Below, in pieces: positions 8,397 through 16,668 of a stretch of 64,000 nucleotides of DNA. Every line of letters begins with the position of its first letter. Position 1 is the stretch's first letter. A program made the translations under genes and the position numbers. The DNA comes from Streptomyces beigongshangae (lineage in GTDB: Bacteria; Actinomycetota; Actinomycetes; Streptomycetales; Streptomycetaceae): the NCBI RefSeq assembly GCF_019710745.1, contig NZ_JAHKJW010000004.1, forward strand, positions 1-64,000. The letters are read 5' to 3'. Below the pieces are notes generated by a model. It was not told the DNA's origin. It ran no database searches and worked only from the letters and a program-made list of their open reading frames with translations.

Positions 8397-9808
8397 GCGA
8401 TCAGGACGACCGCCCGCTGGCCGACCGCGCCGACGCACCCTCGGGCGCCTTCTCGGATGCCCCCTCGGACGCACCCCCAGGCACCCTCCCGGACGCCCCC
8501 GGCCGGTCGCGGCCGGCCGGGCGGGTCGGCCGGTTCGACCGGGAGCACCGTCTCGACCGGATACTCGCGCAGGTCATCGGCCGCCTCACCGGACAGGCCC
8601 TCGGGCCGTACCAGAGCGCCGTGATCCGCATGGGGTTCGCCGGGACCTGGCTGCTCTTCCTGCTGCGGGAGTTCCCGCACCGCCAGGAGATGTACGGGCC
8701 CGACGGGCCCTGGAGCTGGGACCTCGCCCAGCAGCTCACCGCGAGCAATCACGCCTTCACGGTCCTGGTCTGGGCCGACGGCCGGTTCTGGTTCGAGACG
8801 GTCTTCGCGTTCGCCGTGCTCTCCAGCGCCCTGCTCCTGCTCGGCTGGCGCACCCGCACCATGTCCGTGCTGTTCCTGGTCGGTGTGCTCTCCCTCCAGA
8901 ACCGCAGCATCTTCATGGGGGACGGCGGCGACAACGTCATCCACCTGATGGCGATCTACCTGGTGTTCACGCGCTGCGGCCAGGTGTGGTCCCTGGACGC
9001 CCGGCGCGAGCGCCGGGCGTCGGCGCGGATACGCGCGCACGGCGGGCGCCGCGGACCGGACCGGACCGGTGTCGCCCTGTGGACCGTGCTCGGTCTCGCC
9101 CTGGCGGCCGCCACGCTCGCGGGGAAGATCGACGGCGGTCTGGCCGGCGGCTGGCGGACGGTCCACTGGGGCCTCTGGGCGGTCCAGGGCCTGTGGTGGC
9201 TGGCCGGGCGGTACACCCGGAGCATCCAGCCGCGCGTCCTCCTCGACGTCGTCGCCAACCTCGTCCACAACGCCGCGCTCTTCGTGATCATGGCCGAGGC
9301 GTGTCTGATCTACGCGACCGCCGGCTGGTACAAGGTCCAGGGCTCGCGCTGGCAGGACGGCACGGCGGTGTACTACCCGCTGCACCTGGACTACTTCTCC
9401 CCCTGGCCCGCGCTGTCCGACGCCCTGTCCGCGAGCGGCACCATGGTCATGCTGGTGACGTACGGGACGGTGATCGCGCAGGTCGCCTTCCCCTTCACGC
9501 TGTTCAACCGGCGGGTGAAGAACATCCTGCTGGCGGGCATGATGACGGAGCACGCGGTGATCGCCCTCGTGCTGGGCCTGCCGTTCTTCTCGCTCGCGAT
9601 GATCGCCGCCGACGCCGTCTTCCTGCCGACGTCCTTCCTGCGCCGCCTCGGCGGACGGGCCGCACGGGGGCGCGAACGGCTGGCACGCGCGCGGGGCCGG
9701 CTCTCCGCCCGCCTGGGACGTGCGGTCCCGGGGCCGCGCGAGGAGGATCCGGAGGCCCCGCGCCCCCCGGAGACGGCCGGGCACCCGCACGTAGGCTTCA
9801 CGGCATGA
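8393..9808 (+). CDS. HTTM-domain integral membrane protein
   Basis: A 471-aa protein starting at a GTG that overlaps the upstream stop. After a Pro/Asp-rich N-terminus (~1-45) it has several hydrophobic helices with the HTTM (vitamin K-dependent gamma-carboxylase-like) pattern: MGFAGTWLLFLLREFPHRQE, VLSLQNRSIFMGDGGDNVIH and IYATAGWYKVQGSRWQDGTA, followed by YYPLHLDYFSPWP. The charged C-terminal tail (RGRERLARARGRLSARLG) is cytosolic by appearance. Bacterial HTTM proteins mostly have no proven substrate; pairing with a DUF5819 protein is the only contextual clue. Its last bases overlap the next gene (ATGA). Confidence 0.82.
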   Translation: MSDQDDRPLADRADAPSGAFSDAPSDAPPGTLPDAPGRSRPAGRVGRFDREHRLDRILAQVIGRLTGQALGPYQSAVIRMGFAGTWLLFLLREFPHRQEMYGPDGPWSWDLAQQLTASNHAFTVLVWADGRFWFETVFAFAVLSSALLLLGWRTRTMSVLFLVGVLSLQNRSIFMGDGGDNVIHLMAIYLVFTRCGQVWSLDARRERRASARIRAHGGRRGPDRTGVALWTVLGLALAAATLAGKIDGGLAGGWRTVHWGLWAVQGLWWLAGRYTRSIQPRVLLDVVANLVHNAALFVIMAEACLIYATAGWYKVQGSRWQDGTAVYYPLHLDYFSPWPALSDALSASGTMVMLVTYGTVIAQVAFPFTLFNRRVKNILLAGMMTEHAVIALVLGLPFFSLAMIAADAVFLPTSFLRRLGGRAARGRERLARARGRLSARLGRAVPGPREEDPEAPRPPETAGHPHVGFTA

Positions 9809-10620
9809 GGGACCCGCACGACCCCCAGCCCGCATCCGGCCCCGTCCCCGTCCCGGAGGCCGGTTCCGCCTCGGCCTCCGCCTCGGCCTCCGAGTCCGTG
9901 GATGCCTGGCACCGGCTCGCCGATACCGCCGTGCTGCTCGACGGCTTCCATGCCCTCAAGCACGCGGTCCGCTTCGGGGCCGAGGTCCGGGCGGCGGTCG
10001 CCACGGACCGGGCGGCCGCGCTCGCGCTCGCCGACGAACTGGCTCCCGACGTACGGGACACGCTGGACGTCCTCCTGGCGGAGGTCCCGGAGCCCGCGTA
10101 CCGGGCGCTCGTCCCGCGTCCGCACCCCACCGGGGTGGCCGCCCTGGCGGTACGCCCCTCGCGGGAGGCCAACCTGCGGGCGCTCACCCGTACCCCCCGC
10201 ACCGCGCCCGTGGTCGTCCTCGACCAGCCGCGCGACCTCGGCAACGCGGGGGCGGTGATCCGGCTCGCGGCCGGGTTCGGCGCGACCGGGGTCGTCACCA
10301 CCGGCACGCTCGATCCGTGGCACCCCACGGTCGTGCGGGGCGGGGCGGGGCTGCACTTCGCCACGGCGGTCGAGCGGCTGGCCGTGGACGAACTGCCCGC
10401 CGGGCCGGTGTTCGCCCTCGACCCGGAGGGCGAGGACATCCGGGGGGTGAAGCTCCCGGACGACGCGGTCCTCGCGTTCGGTTCGGAGCGGAGTGGGTTG
10501 TCGGTCGCCCTGCGGGGGCGCAGCGACCACTTGGTGTCCCTGCCGATGCGGGCGCAGGTGTCCAGTTACAACCTGGCCACCAGCGTGGCGATGGCCCTGT
10601 TCCACTGGAGTGCGTCGTAG
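9805..10620 (+). CDS. TrmH/SpoU-type RNA 2'-O-methyltransferase
   Basis: A 271-aa member of the SPOUT class. The three C-terminal knot motifs are clear: motif 1 NAGAVIRLA (147-155), motif 2 LAFGSERSGL (223-232) and motif 3 LPMRAQVSSYNLATSVAMAL (246-265). The N-terminal third (from ~33) is the usual substrate-binding domain, after an Ala/Ser-repeat tail (SASASASASES). Family knowledge: it transfers methyl from S-adenosylmethionine to a ribose 2'-OH of rRNA or tRNA; the exact nucleotide cannot be told from sequence. The start ATG overlaps the HTTM stop. Confidence 0.88.
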   Translation: MRDPHDPQPASGPVPVPEAGSASASASASESVDAWHRLADTAVLLDGFHALKHAVRFGAEVRAAVATDRAAALALADELAPDVRDTLDVLLAEVPEPAYRALVPRPHPTGVAALAVRPSREANLRALTRTPRTAPVVVLDQPRDLGNAGAVIRLAAGFGATGVVTTGTLDPWHPTVVRGGAGLHFATAVERLAVDELPAGPVFALDPEGEDIRGVKLPDDAVLAFGSERSGLSVALRGRSDHLVSLPMRAQVSSYNLATSVAMALFHWSAS

Positions 10621-10715
10621 GGACGCCTCGTGGGTTCGTGGGTAGGGACGCCTCGTTGAGGACGTTCGGCTGCGTCGTGGCCGGTCGCGCAGTTCCCCGC
10701 GCCCCCGCGGGGCGC
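10621..10715. terminator. Convergent region with short repeats
   Basis: The 95 bases between the convergent RNA methylase and paaN genes carry two copies of AGGGACGCCTCGT. They end in GCGCAGTTCCCCGCGCCCCCGCGGGGCGC, of which the CGCCCCCGCGGGGCG part can fold as a GC-rich hairpin. The same GCGCAGTTCCCCGC sequence recurs in the 48-bp palindrome at 50114. Bidirectional termination is likely. Confidence 0.5.
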
Positions 10716-12410
10716 TCACGCCTCGCTGCGGATCTCCACCACCCGGAAGCGGTTGGACACGAACGCGCCGTCGCACAGGGCGGCGTTGGCCGCGGGGTTG
10801 CCGCCCGAGCCGTGGAAGTCGGAGAAGGCGGCCGTCTGGTTGACGTACACCCCGCCCGTCAGGTTCAGGGAGAGCTGGGCCGCCTCGTCCAGGCATGCCT
10901 CCCGCACGGCCTCCTCGACGTCCTCCGAGGTCGTGTACGCGCCGACGGTCATCGCGCCCTTCTCGCGGACCGTCCGGCGCAGCAGCTCCACGGCGTCGGC
11001 CGCCGAGTCGACCGCGACGGCGAACGAGACCGGACCGAAGCACTCGCTCATGTAGGCGGCCCGGTCGTCGGGCTTGCCGCCGTCGAGCTTCACGATCACC
11101 GGGGTGCGGACCACCGCGTCGGGGAACTCCGGGTTGGTGATCTCCCGGGAGGGGAGGGCGACTTCGCCCAGACCGGGCGCCGCCTCGACGCGGGCCTTCA
11201 CGTCCGGGTTCACGATCGCGCCCAGCAGGCCGTTCGCCCGGGTGTCGTCCCTGAGGAGCCCGTCGACCGCCCCGGCCAGGTCGGCGACCACCTCGTCGTA
11301 CGACTTGGGGCCCTCCTCCGTGCGGATTCCGGCGCGCGGGACGAGGAGGTTCTGCGGGGTCGTGCACATCTGGCCGCTGTAGAGGGAAAGGGAGAACGCG
11401 AGGTTGGACAGCATCCCCTTGTAGTCGTCGGTGGACTCCACGATCACCGTGTTGACGCCGGCCTTCTCCGTGTAGACCTGCGCCTGGCGGGCGTTGGCCT
11501 CCAGCCAGTCGCCGAACTCCGTCGAGCCGGTGTAGTCGATGATCCGGATCTCGGGACGGGTGGCCAGGGTCTTGGCGATGCCCTCGCCGGGCCGCTCGGC
11601 GGCCAGTGCCACCAGGTTCGGGTCGAAGCCCGCCCCGGCGAGCACCTCGCGGGCCACCTGGACGGTGAGCGCGAGCGGCAGCACCGCGCGCGGATGGGGC
11701 TTCACCAGTACGGCGTTGCCCGTGGCCAGCGAGGCGAACAGGCCCGGATAGCCGTTCCACGTCGGGAAGGTGTTGCAGCCGATCAGCAGCGCGATGCCCC
11801 GCGGCACCGGCGTGAACCGCTTGGTCAGCGCGAGCGGGTCCCGCTTGCCCTGCGGCTTCGTCCACTCCGCCGTGTCGGGGGTGCGGACCTGCTCCGCGTA
11901 CGCGTACGCCACCGCCTCCAGGCCGCGGTCCTGGGCGTGCGGGCCGCCGGCCTGGAACGCCATCATGAAGGCCTGGCCGCTGGTGTGCATGACCGCGTGC
12001 GCGAACTCGTGCGTACGGTCGCTGATCCGCTTGAGGATCTCCAGGCACACCACCGCGCGCACCTCCGCGCCCGCGTCGCGCCACGCGCGCTGCCCGAGGC
12101 GCATGGCGGGCAGCAGGGTGTCGATGTCCGCGTGCGGGTACGTGACGCCCAGCTCGATCCCGTACGGCGAGACCTCGCCGCCCACCCAGTCGTCGGTGCC
12201 CGGCTGGCCGAGGTCGAGGCGGCTGCCGAGCAGCGCGTCGAAGGCGGCCCTGCCCTCGGCCGTGCCCAGGCTGCCGTCCTCCCCGTACGCCTTGGGGTGC
12301 TCCGGGTGCGGCGACCAGTACGCGCGCGTGCGCACCGCCTCCAGCGCCCGGTCGAGGGTGGGCCGGTGCCTGGCGACGAGCTCGTGCGCGGTCGGTGCGG
12401 CGGCAGCCAT
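10716..12410 (-). CDS. paaN: Phenylacetic acid degradation protein PaaN (aldehyde dehydrogenase type)
   Basis: A 564-aa protein matching PaaN end to end (HRPTLDRALEAVRTRAYWSPH near the start, GSGGNPAANAALCDGAFV near the end). It is an aldehyde-dehydrogenase-fold enzyme; the nucleophilic Cys is in LYSGQMCTTPQN at about residue 349. Family knowledge: PaaN-like proteins are linked to oxidation of the ring-opened aldehyde in phenylacetyl-CoA catabolism. There is no separate hydratase domain, so this is the single-domain form. It is divergent from the 3-hydroxyacyl-CoA dehydrogenase gene, across a region with a TetR-type operator. No paaABCDE monooxygenase genes are in the window. Confidence 0.88.
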   Translation of the reverse strand: MAAAAPTAHELVARHRPTLDRALEAVRTRAYWSPHPEHPKAYGEDGSLGTAEGRAAFDALLGSRLDLGQPGTDDWVGGEVSPYGIELGVTYPHADIDTLLPAMRLGQRAWRDAGAEVRAVVCLEILKRISDRTHEFAHAVMHTSGQAFMMAFQAGGPHAQDRGLEAVAYAYAEQVRTPDTAEWTKPQGKRDPLALTKRFTPVPRGIALLIGCNTFPTWNGYPGLFASLATGNAVLVKPHPRAVLPLALTVQVAREVLAGAGFDPNLVALAAERPGEGIAKTLATRPEIRIIDYTGSTEFGDWLEANARQAQVYTEKAGVNTVIVESTDDYKGMLSNLAFSLSLYSGQMCTTPQNLLVPRAGIRTEEGPKSYDEVVADLAGAVDGLLRDDTRANGLLGAIVNPDVKARVEAAPGLGEVALPSREITNPEFPDAVVRTPVIVKLDGGKPDDRAAYMSECFGPVSFAVAVDSAADAVELLRRTVREKGAMTVGAYTTSEDVEEAVREACLDEAAQLSLNLTGGVYVNQTAAFSDFHGSGGNPAANAALCDGAFVSNRFRVVEIRSEA

Positions 12411-12451
12411 GCGGAACCATCTCCTCGTTTCAGGGGTTCAGGGGTTCAGGA

Positions 12452-12489
12452 CTTCAAGAACTCTTCGTCGCTTCAAGAACTCTTCGTCG
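12452..12489. repeat. 19-bp tandem duplication in the paaN leader region
   Basis: CTTCAAGAACTCTTCGTCG occurs twice head to tail (12452-12470 and 12471-12489). Just before it, the 8-base unit CAGGGGTT is also repeated (12431-12446). Both lie in the 5' region of paaN. A recent slippage duplication is the simplest reading. Confidence 0.85.
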
Positions 12490-12531
12490 AGCTCATGACC
12501 TGGGCGGGAACAGCCGGACAGAGTTAGAGTA

Positions 12532-12549
12532 ACCGAACGATCGGTCGGT
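12532..12549. promoter_or_regulatory. TetR-type operator (PaaR candidate), site 1
   Basis: ACCGAACGATCGGTCGGT is an 18-bp inverted repeat, symmetric except at one base pair (positions 6/13). It sits between divergent paaN and the 3-hydroxyacyl-CoA dehydrogenase gene, about 52 bases before the latter's ATG. Dyads of this form are typical of TetR repressors, and a TetR gene is the second gene of the same operon (14113-14703). A near copy lies in front of the first bkd operon. Confidence 0.75.
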
Positions 12550-12601
12550 ACAAGGGGGTCCGCCGAACCTGTGGAAAACCCCGTGCGGGAGGATCGCGAG
12601 C

Positions 12602-14116
12602 ATGACAGCACTCGACCTCGCCGGCCCGGTGGCCGTCGTCGGCACCGGCACCATGGGCCAGGGCATCGCCCAGGTGGCGCTCGCCGCCGGCCACCCCGTG
12701 CGGCTGTACGACACCGCCCCCGGCCGCGCCCGGGCGGCGGCCGAAGCGATCGGCACCCGTCTCGACCGGCTCGTCGAGAAGGACCGGCTGACCGGCGCCG
12801 AGCGCGACGCCGCGCGGGCTCGTCTGCACCCCGCCGAGAGCCTCGCCGAACTCGCCGACTCGGGGCTGGTCCTCGAAGCCGTCCTGGAGCGACTGGACGT
12901 CAAACAGCAGCTGTTGCGCGAGCTGGAGGACATCGTCGCGGACGACTGCCTGCTCGCCACCAACACCTCCTCCCTGTCGGTGACCGCGATCGGCGGCGCC
13001 CTGCGCAACCCCGGCCGGTTCGTCGGGCTGCACTTCTTCAACCCCGCGCCGCTGCTGCCCCTCGTGGAGGTCGTCTCCGGGTTCGCCACCGACGTCACGT
13101 CGGCCACGCGCGCGTACGAGCTGGCCCGCGCCTGGGGGAAGACCCCGGTGGCCTGCGCCGACACCCCGGGCTTCATCGTCAACCGCATCGCGCGGCCCTT
13201 CTACGCCGAGGCATTCGCGGTCCACGAGGCCCAGGCCGCCGACCCGGCGACCGTCGACGCGGTCCTGCGCGAGTCGGGCGGCTTCCGGATGGGCGCCTTC
13301 GAACTGACCGACCTCATCGGCCAGGACGTCAACGAGTCCGTCACGCGCTCCGTCTGGGAGGCATTCTTCCAGGACGTGCGGTTCACGCCCTCGCTGGCCC
13401 AGCGCAGGCTCGTCGAGTCGGGCCGCCTCGGCCGCAAGACCGGGCACGGCTGGTACGACCACGGGGCGGGCGGTGAGCGGCCCGAGCCGCACACCGCGGA
13501 GAAGGTGCCGCCGCCCGCGTACGTCGTCGCGGAGGGCGATCTGGGCCCCGCCGCCGAACTGCTCGCGCTGATCCGCGAGGCGGGCATCCAGGTCCGCGAG
13601 GAAGAGGAGGACCACGGCACGCGCCTGGTGCTGCCGGGCGGCGGGCAGCTGGCCCTCGCCGACGGCCAGACCGCCGTCGAGTTCCGTGACGTCGTCTACT
13701 TCGACCTGGCGCTCGACTACCGCAGGGCGACCCGGATCGCCCTGTCCCACGCGCAGGACACCCAGACGCGGACCCTCGCCGAGGCGACCGGCCTCTTCCA
13801 GGCGCTCGGCAAGGACGTCAGCGTCATCGGGGACGTGCCCGGCCTGATCGTCGCCCGCACGGTGGCCCGCATCATCGACCTGGCGCACGACGCCGTCGCC
13901 AAGGGGGTGGCCACCGAGGAGGACATCGACACGGCGATGCGCCAGGGCGTCAACTACCCCCTCGGGCCCTTCGAGTGGAGCCGCAGACTCGGCCGGAGCT
14001 GGGCCTACGACGTCCTGGACGACCTGCACATGCGCGACCCGTCAGGACGTTACGCACCGTCCCTCGCGCTCTACCGCCACGCGTACGCCTCCGAGAAGCG
14101 TGAGGGCACCCCATGA
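12602..14116 (+). CDS. paaH: 3-hydroxyacyl-CoA dehydrogenase (PaaH type, duplicated C-domain)
   Basis: A 504-aa protein. A Rossmann NAD domain with GTGTMGQGIAQ (~15-25), catalytic-region motifs NTSSLSVTAI and GLHFFNPAPLLPLVEVV, and a first 3HCDH C-terminal domain (TPGFIVNRIARPFY) are followed by a second copy (VPGLIVARTVARIID ... GVNYPLGPFEW). This double layout is typical of the PaaH/3-hydroxyadipyl-CoA dehydrogenase group. Family knowledge: it oxidises 3-hydroxyadipyl-CoA or related 3-hydroxyacyl-CoA with NAD+. The ATGA overlap with the TetR gene shows one transcription unit. It could also serve general fatty acid beta-oxidation; paaN next door favours the phenylacetate role. Confidence 0.88.
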   Translation: MTALDLAGPVAVVGTGTMGQGIAQVALAAGHPVRLYDTAPGRARAAAEAIGTRLDRLVEKDRLTGAERDAARARLHPAESLAELADSGLVLEAVLERLDVKQQLLRELEDIVADDCLLATNTSSLSVTAIGGALRNPGRFVGLHFFNPAPLLPLVEVVSGFATDVTSATRAYELARAWGKTPVACADTPGFIVNRIARPFYAEAFAVHEAQAADPATVDAVLRESGGFRMGAFELTDLIGQDVNESVTRSVWEAFFQDVRFTPSLAQRRLVESGRLGRKTGHGWYDHGAGGERPEPHTAEKVPPPAYVVAEGDLGPAAELLALIREAGIQVREEEEDHGTRLVLPGGGQLALADGQTAVEFRDVVYFDLALDYRRATRIALSHAQDTQTRTLAEATGLFQALGKDVSVIGDVPGLIVARTVARIIDLAHDAVAKGVATEEDIDTAMRQGVNYPLGPFEWSRRLGRSWAYDVLDDLHMRDPSGRYAPSLALYRHAYASEKREGTP

Positions 14117-14703
14117 CCACCGCCAGGCGGGACACCTACACGCCGGACACGCTGCTCTCCGTGGCCGTGCGGGTCTTCAACGAGCGCGGCTACGACGGCA
14201 CCTCCATGGAGCACCTCTCCAGGGCGGCCGGCATCTCCAAGTCGTCGATATACCACCACGTCACCGGCAAGGAGGAGCTGCTGCGCCGGGCCGTCAGCCG
14301 GGCGCTCGACGGCCTCTTCGGGATCCTCGACGAGGACCGCGCGCGCGAGGGGCGTGCCGTGGAGCGCCTGGAGCACGTCACCCGGCGCATGGTGGAGGTC
14401 CTCACCGCCGAACTGCCCTACGTGACGCTGCTGCTGCGGGTGCGCGGCAACACCGGTACCGAGCGCTGGGCCCTGGAGCGGCGCCGGGAGTTCGACCACG
14501 AGGTGGCCGCGCTCCTGAAGGCGGCGGCGGCCGACGGGGACGTGCGCGGTGACGTGGAGTTCCGGCTCGCGACCCGGCTGGTCTTCGGGATGATCAACTC
14601 GATAGTCGAGTGGTACCGGCCCGACGGGCGGGGCATGGGCGAGCGCGAGGTCGCCGACGCGGTGGTGCGGATGGTCTTCGGGGGGCTGCGGCGGGAAGGC
14701 TGA
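14113..14703 (+). CDS. TetR-family regulator (PaaR candidate)
   Basis: A 196-aa protein with an N-terminal helix-turn-helix (SMEHLSRAAGISKSSIYHHV, ~36-55) in the classic TetR layout, then an all-helical ligand domain. It overlaps the end of the dehydrogenase gene by ATGA. From its position it should autoregulate this operon and act on paaN through the dyad at 12532. A matching site at 15421 suggests it also acts on the first bkd operon. The inducer is unknown; a CoA thioester such as phenylacetyl-CoA would fit PaaR-type regulators. Confidence 0.87.
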   Translation: MTTARRDTYTPDTLLSVAVRVFNERGYDGTSMEHLSRAAGISKSSIYHHVTGKEELLRRAVSRALDGLFGILDEDRAREGRAVERLEHVTRRMVEVLTAELPYVTLLLRVRGNTGTERWALERRREFDHEVAALLKAAAADGDVRGDVEFRLATRLVFGMINSIVEWYRPDGRGMGEREVADAVVRMVFGGLRREG

Positions 14704-14818
14704 ACGGGGCGCCCGGAAGCCCTCGGACGGAACCCGGTCAAAGCTCCGGTCGGAGTCCGATCAAAGCTCCGGAGGGCGTCCGGACGGAACCCGGTCGGAG
14801 TCCGGCCAGGGCCCCGGC
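14704..14818. terminator. Convergent spacer with repeated GGACGGAACCCGGTC
   Basis: Between the TetR and Lrp genes, which end towards each other. GGACGGAACCCGGTC occurs twice (about 14724 and 14779), with GGTCGGAGTCCG and ATCAAAGCTCCGG-type segments also duplicated. The repeats can pair with their partial inverted copies, but no clean stem with a T-run is visible. Termination here is inferred only from gene orientation. Confidence 0.4.
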
Positions 14819-15319
14819 TCACCCCTGGGGTTCCAGGTCCTCCTCCTCGAACACCAGCAGCGTCCGCGTGCTGAGCACCTCGGGGATGGCCTGGAGACGG
14901 GTGAGCACCAGCTCGCGCAGGGCCCTGTTGTCCGGGGCGTGCACCAGGAGCAGCACGTCGAAGTCACCGCCCATCAGCGCGATGTGGGACGCCCCGGGAA
15001 GCACCCTGAGCTGCTCGCGCACGGTGCGCCAGGTGTTCTGCACGATCTTGAGCGTGATGTACGCCGAGGTGCCGTGCCCTGCGCGCTCGTGGTCGACCCG
15101 GGCGCCGAAGCCGCGGATCACGCCGTCCTCGACCAGGCGGTTGATGCGGGCGTAGGCGTTGGCCCGGGACACGTGGACCCGTTCGGCGACGGACCGTATC
15201 GAGGCGCGGCCGTCCGCCTGGAGCATCTGCAGGATGTCCTGGTCGATGGAGTCGAGGGGGCGCGGCGGCGGCAGGGGCGTGCCGGGGTCCGGTCCCTCGG
15301 CCATTTGTTCAGGTGCCAT
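14819..15319 (-). CDS. bkdR: Lrp/AsnC-family regulator, BkdR type
   Basis: A 166-aa protein. An AsnC-type helix-turn-helix (LDSIDQDILQMLQADGRAS ... VSRANAYARINRLVEDG) is followed by a RAM/AsnC ligand domain (AYITLKIVQNTW, then GASHIALMGGDFDVLLLVHA). It is divergent from the first bkd operon, the position held by bkdR in several Streptomyces, where it tunes branched-chain keto acid oxidation to amino-acid supply. I placed the start at ATG 15319, after GGAGGCGGGGGGAC; a further in-frame ATG at 15340 would add seven residues and overlap the dyad at 15339. Confidence 0.86.
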   Translation of the reverse strand: MAPEQMAEGPDPGTPLPPPRPLDSIDQDILQMLQADGRASIRSVAERVHVSRANAYARINRLVEDGVIRGFGARVDHERAGHGTSAYITLKIVQNTWRTVREQLRVLPGASHIALMGGDFDVLLLVHAPDNRALRELVLTRLQAIPEVLSTRTLLVFEEEDLEPQG

Positions 15320-15338
15320 GTCCCCCCGCCTCCCTACC

Positions 15339-15357
15339 ATGGACGTACTGCGTCCAT
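15339..15357. promoter_or_regulatory. Lrp-type dyad in bkdR leader
   Basis: ATGGACG-TACTG-CGTCCAT: perfect 7-bp arms and a 5-bp spacer, about 20 bases upstream of the bkdR start. Lrp/AsnC proteins often autoregulate through such a dyad. A second looser dyad, TGTGGA-N10-TCCACA, lies at 15365-15386. Confidence 0.65.
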
Positions 15358-15420
15358 CTCAGGTTGTGGAGAACCGTTTGTCCACAGCCTGGAGGGGCCT
15401 GTAGCCAAAATGTGCCGACG

Positions 15421-15438
15421 ACCGAACAATCGGTAGGT
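15421..15438. promoter_or_regulatory. TetR-type operator (PaaR candidate), site 2
   Basis: ACCGAACAATCGGTAGGT matches the operator at 12532-12549 in 16 of 18 positions. It lies 54 bases before the first bkd E1-alpha start, at nearly the same distance as site 1 from its gene. The shared motif and spacing are the evidence for co-control by the TetR gene at 14113. Confidence 0.7.
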
Positions 15439-15492
15439 GAGGCGCGTCACTCATGGCGGGCCCCGAAGCCACTCCCACGAGGAGGTGCCGAC

Positions 15493-16668
15493 ATGACGGT
15501 CATGGAGCAGCGGGGCGCGTACCGGCCCACGCCACCGCCCGCCTGGCAGCCCCGTACCGACCCCGCGCCGCTGCTGCCCGACGCGCTGCCCCACCGCGTC
15601 CTCGGCACCCGTGCGGCCGACGGGGTCGCCCCGGATCTGCTGCGCAGGCTGTACGCGCACCTGGTACGGGGCCGCCGGTACAACGCGCAGGCCACCGCCC
15701 TCACCAAGCAGGGCCGCCTGGCCGTCTACCCCTCCTCCACCGGCCAGGAGGCCTGCGAGGTCGCCGCCGCGCTCGTCCTGGAGGAGCGCGACTGGCTCTT
15801 CCCGAGCTACCGGGACACCCTCGCGGCCGTCGCCCGGGGCCTCGACCCCGTCCAGGCACTGACCCTGCTGCGCGGCGACTGGCACACCGGCTACGACCCC
15901 CACGAGCACCGCGTCGCCCCCCTGAGCACACCGCTCGCCACCCAGCTCCCGCACGCCGTGGGCCTCGCGCACGCCGCCCGCCTCAAGGGTGACGACGTGG
16001 TCGCGCTCGCCCTGGTCGGCGACGGCGGCACCAGCGAGGGCGACTTCCACGAGGCGCTGAACTTCGCCGCCGTCTGGCGGGCCCCGGTGGTCTTCCTGGT
16101 CCAGAACAACGGCTTCGCGATCTCCGTCCCGCTCGACCGGCAGACCGCCGCCCCCTCACTGGCCCACAAGGCCGTCGGGTACGGGATGCCGGGCCGGCTG
16201 GTCGACGGGAACGACGCCGCCGCGATGCACGAGGTCCTCGGCGAGGCGGTCGCCCACGCCCGCGCGGGTGGCGGTCCGACGCTCGTGGAGGCGGTCACGT
16301 ACCGCATGGAGGCCCACACGAACGCGGACGACGACAAGCGCTACCGCGACGACGCCGAGGTCGAGGCGTGGCGCGCGCACGACCCGATACTCCTCCTGGA
16401 GCGCGAGCTCACCGGGCGCGGACTGCTCGACGAGGACGGGATGCGCGCCGTGCGCGAGGACGCCGAGGCGATGGCCGCGGACCTGCGCGCGCGCATGAAC
16501 CAGGACCCGCCGCTCGACCCCGCGGACCTGTTCGCGCACGTCTACGCCCGGCCCACCACGCAACTCCTGGAGCAGGAGGCACAGCTGCGGGCCGAACTGG
16601 ACGCCGGCGCCGAGGCGGACCGGCACGAGGACGACGAGGCGTACGACCGGGAAGGAAGCGCGCGATGA
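15493..16668 (+). CDS. bkdA: Branched-chain 2-oxo acid dehydrogenase E1 alpha subunit (first cluster)
   Basis: A 391-aa thiamine-diphosphate-dependent subunit. The cofactor motif runs from VGDGGTSEGDFHEALNFAAV to QNNGFAIS (~175-213), and the phosphorylation-loop-like YRMEAHTNADDDKRYR follows. Family knowledge: with E1 beta it decarboxylates the 2-oxo acids of Val, Leu and Ile and passes the acyl group to E2 lipoate. That makes branched starter units for fatty acids and polyketides. A perfect GAGGAGGT precedes the ATG. S. avermitilis carries paired clusters named bkdABC and bkdFGH about 12 kb apart, and I cannot say which this one is. E1 beta overlaps its stop. Confidence 0.9.
   Translation: MTVMEQRGAYRPTPPPAWQPRTDPAPLLPDALPHRVLGTRAADGVAPDLLRRLYAHLVRGRRYNAQATALTKQGRLAVYPSSTGQEACEVAAALVLEERDWLFPSYRDTLAAVARGLDPVQALTLLRGDWHTGYDPHEHRVAPLSTPLATQLPHAVGLAHAARLKGDDVVALALVGDGGTSEGDFHEALNFAAVWRAPVVFLVQNNGFAISVPLDRQTAAPSLAHKAVGYGMPGRLVDGNDAAAMHEVLGEAVAHARAGGGPTLVEAVTYRMEAHTNADDDKRYRDDAEVEAWRAHDPILLLERELTGRGLLDEDGMRAVREDAEAMAADLRARMNQDPPLDPADLFAHVYARPTTQLLEQEAQLRAELDAGAEADRHEDDEAYDREGSAR

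Noticed and set aside
9391..12420. 1009-codon minus-strand frame overlapping the RNA methylase and paaN
   Set aside because: It overlaps paaN in the wrong frame and gives compositionally biased protein; paaN itself is unambiguous.
12452..12489. Possible attachment-site duplication of an integrative element
   Set aside because: The two copies are directly adjacent and no integrase or foreign-looking DNA is near.
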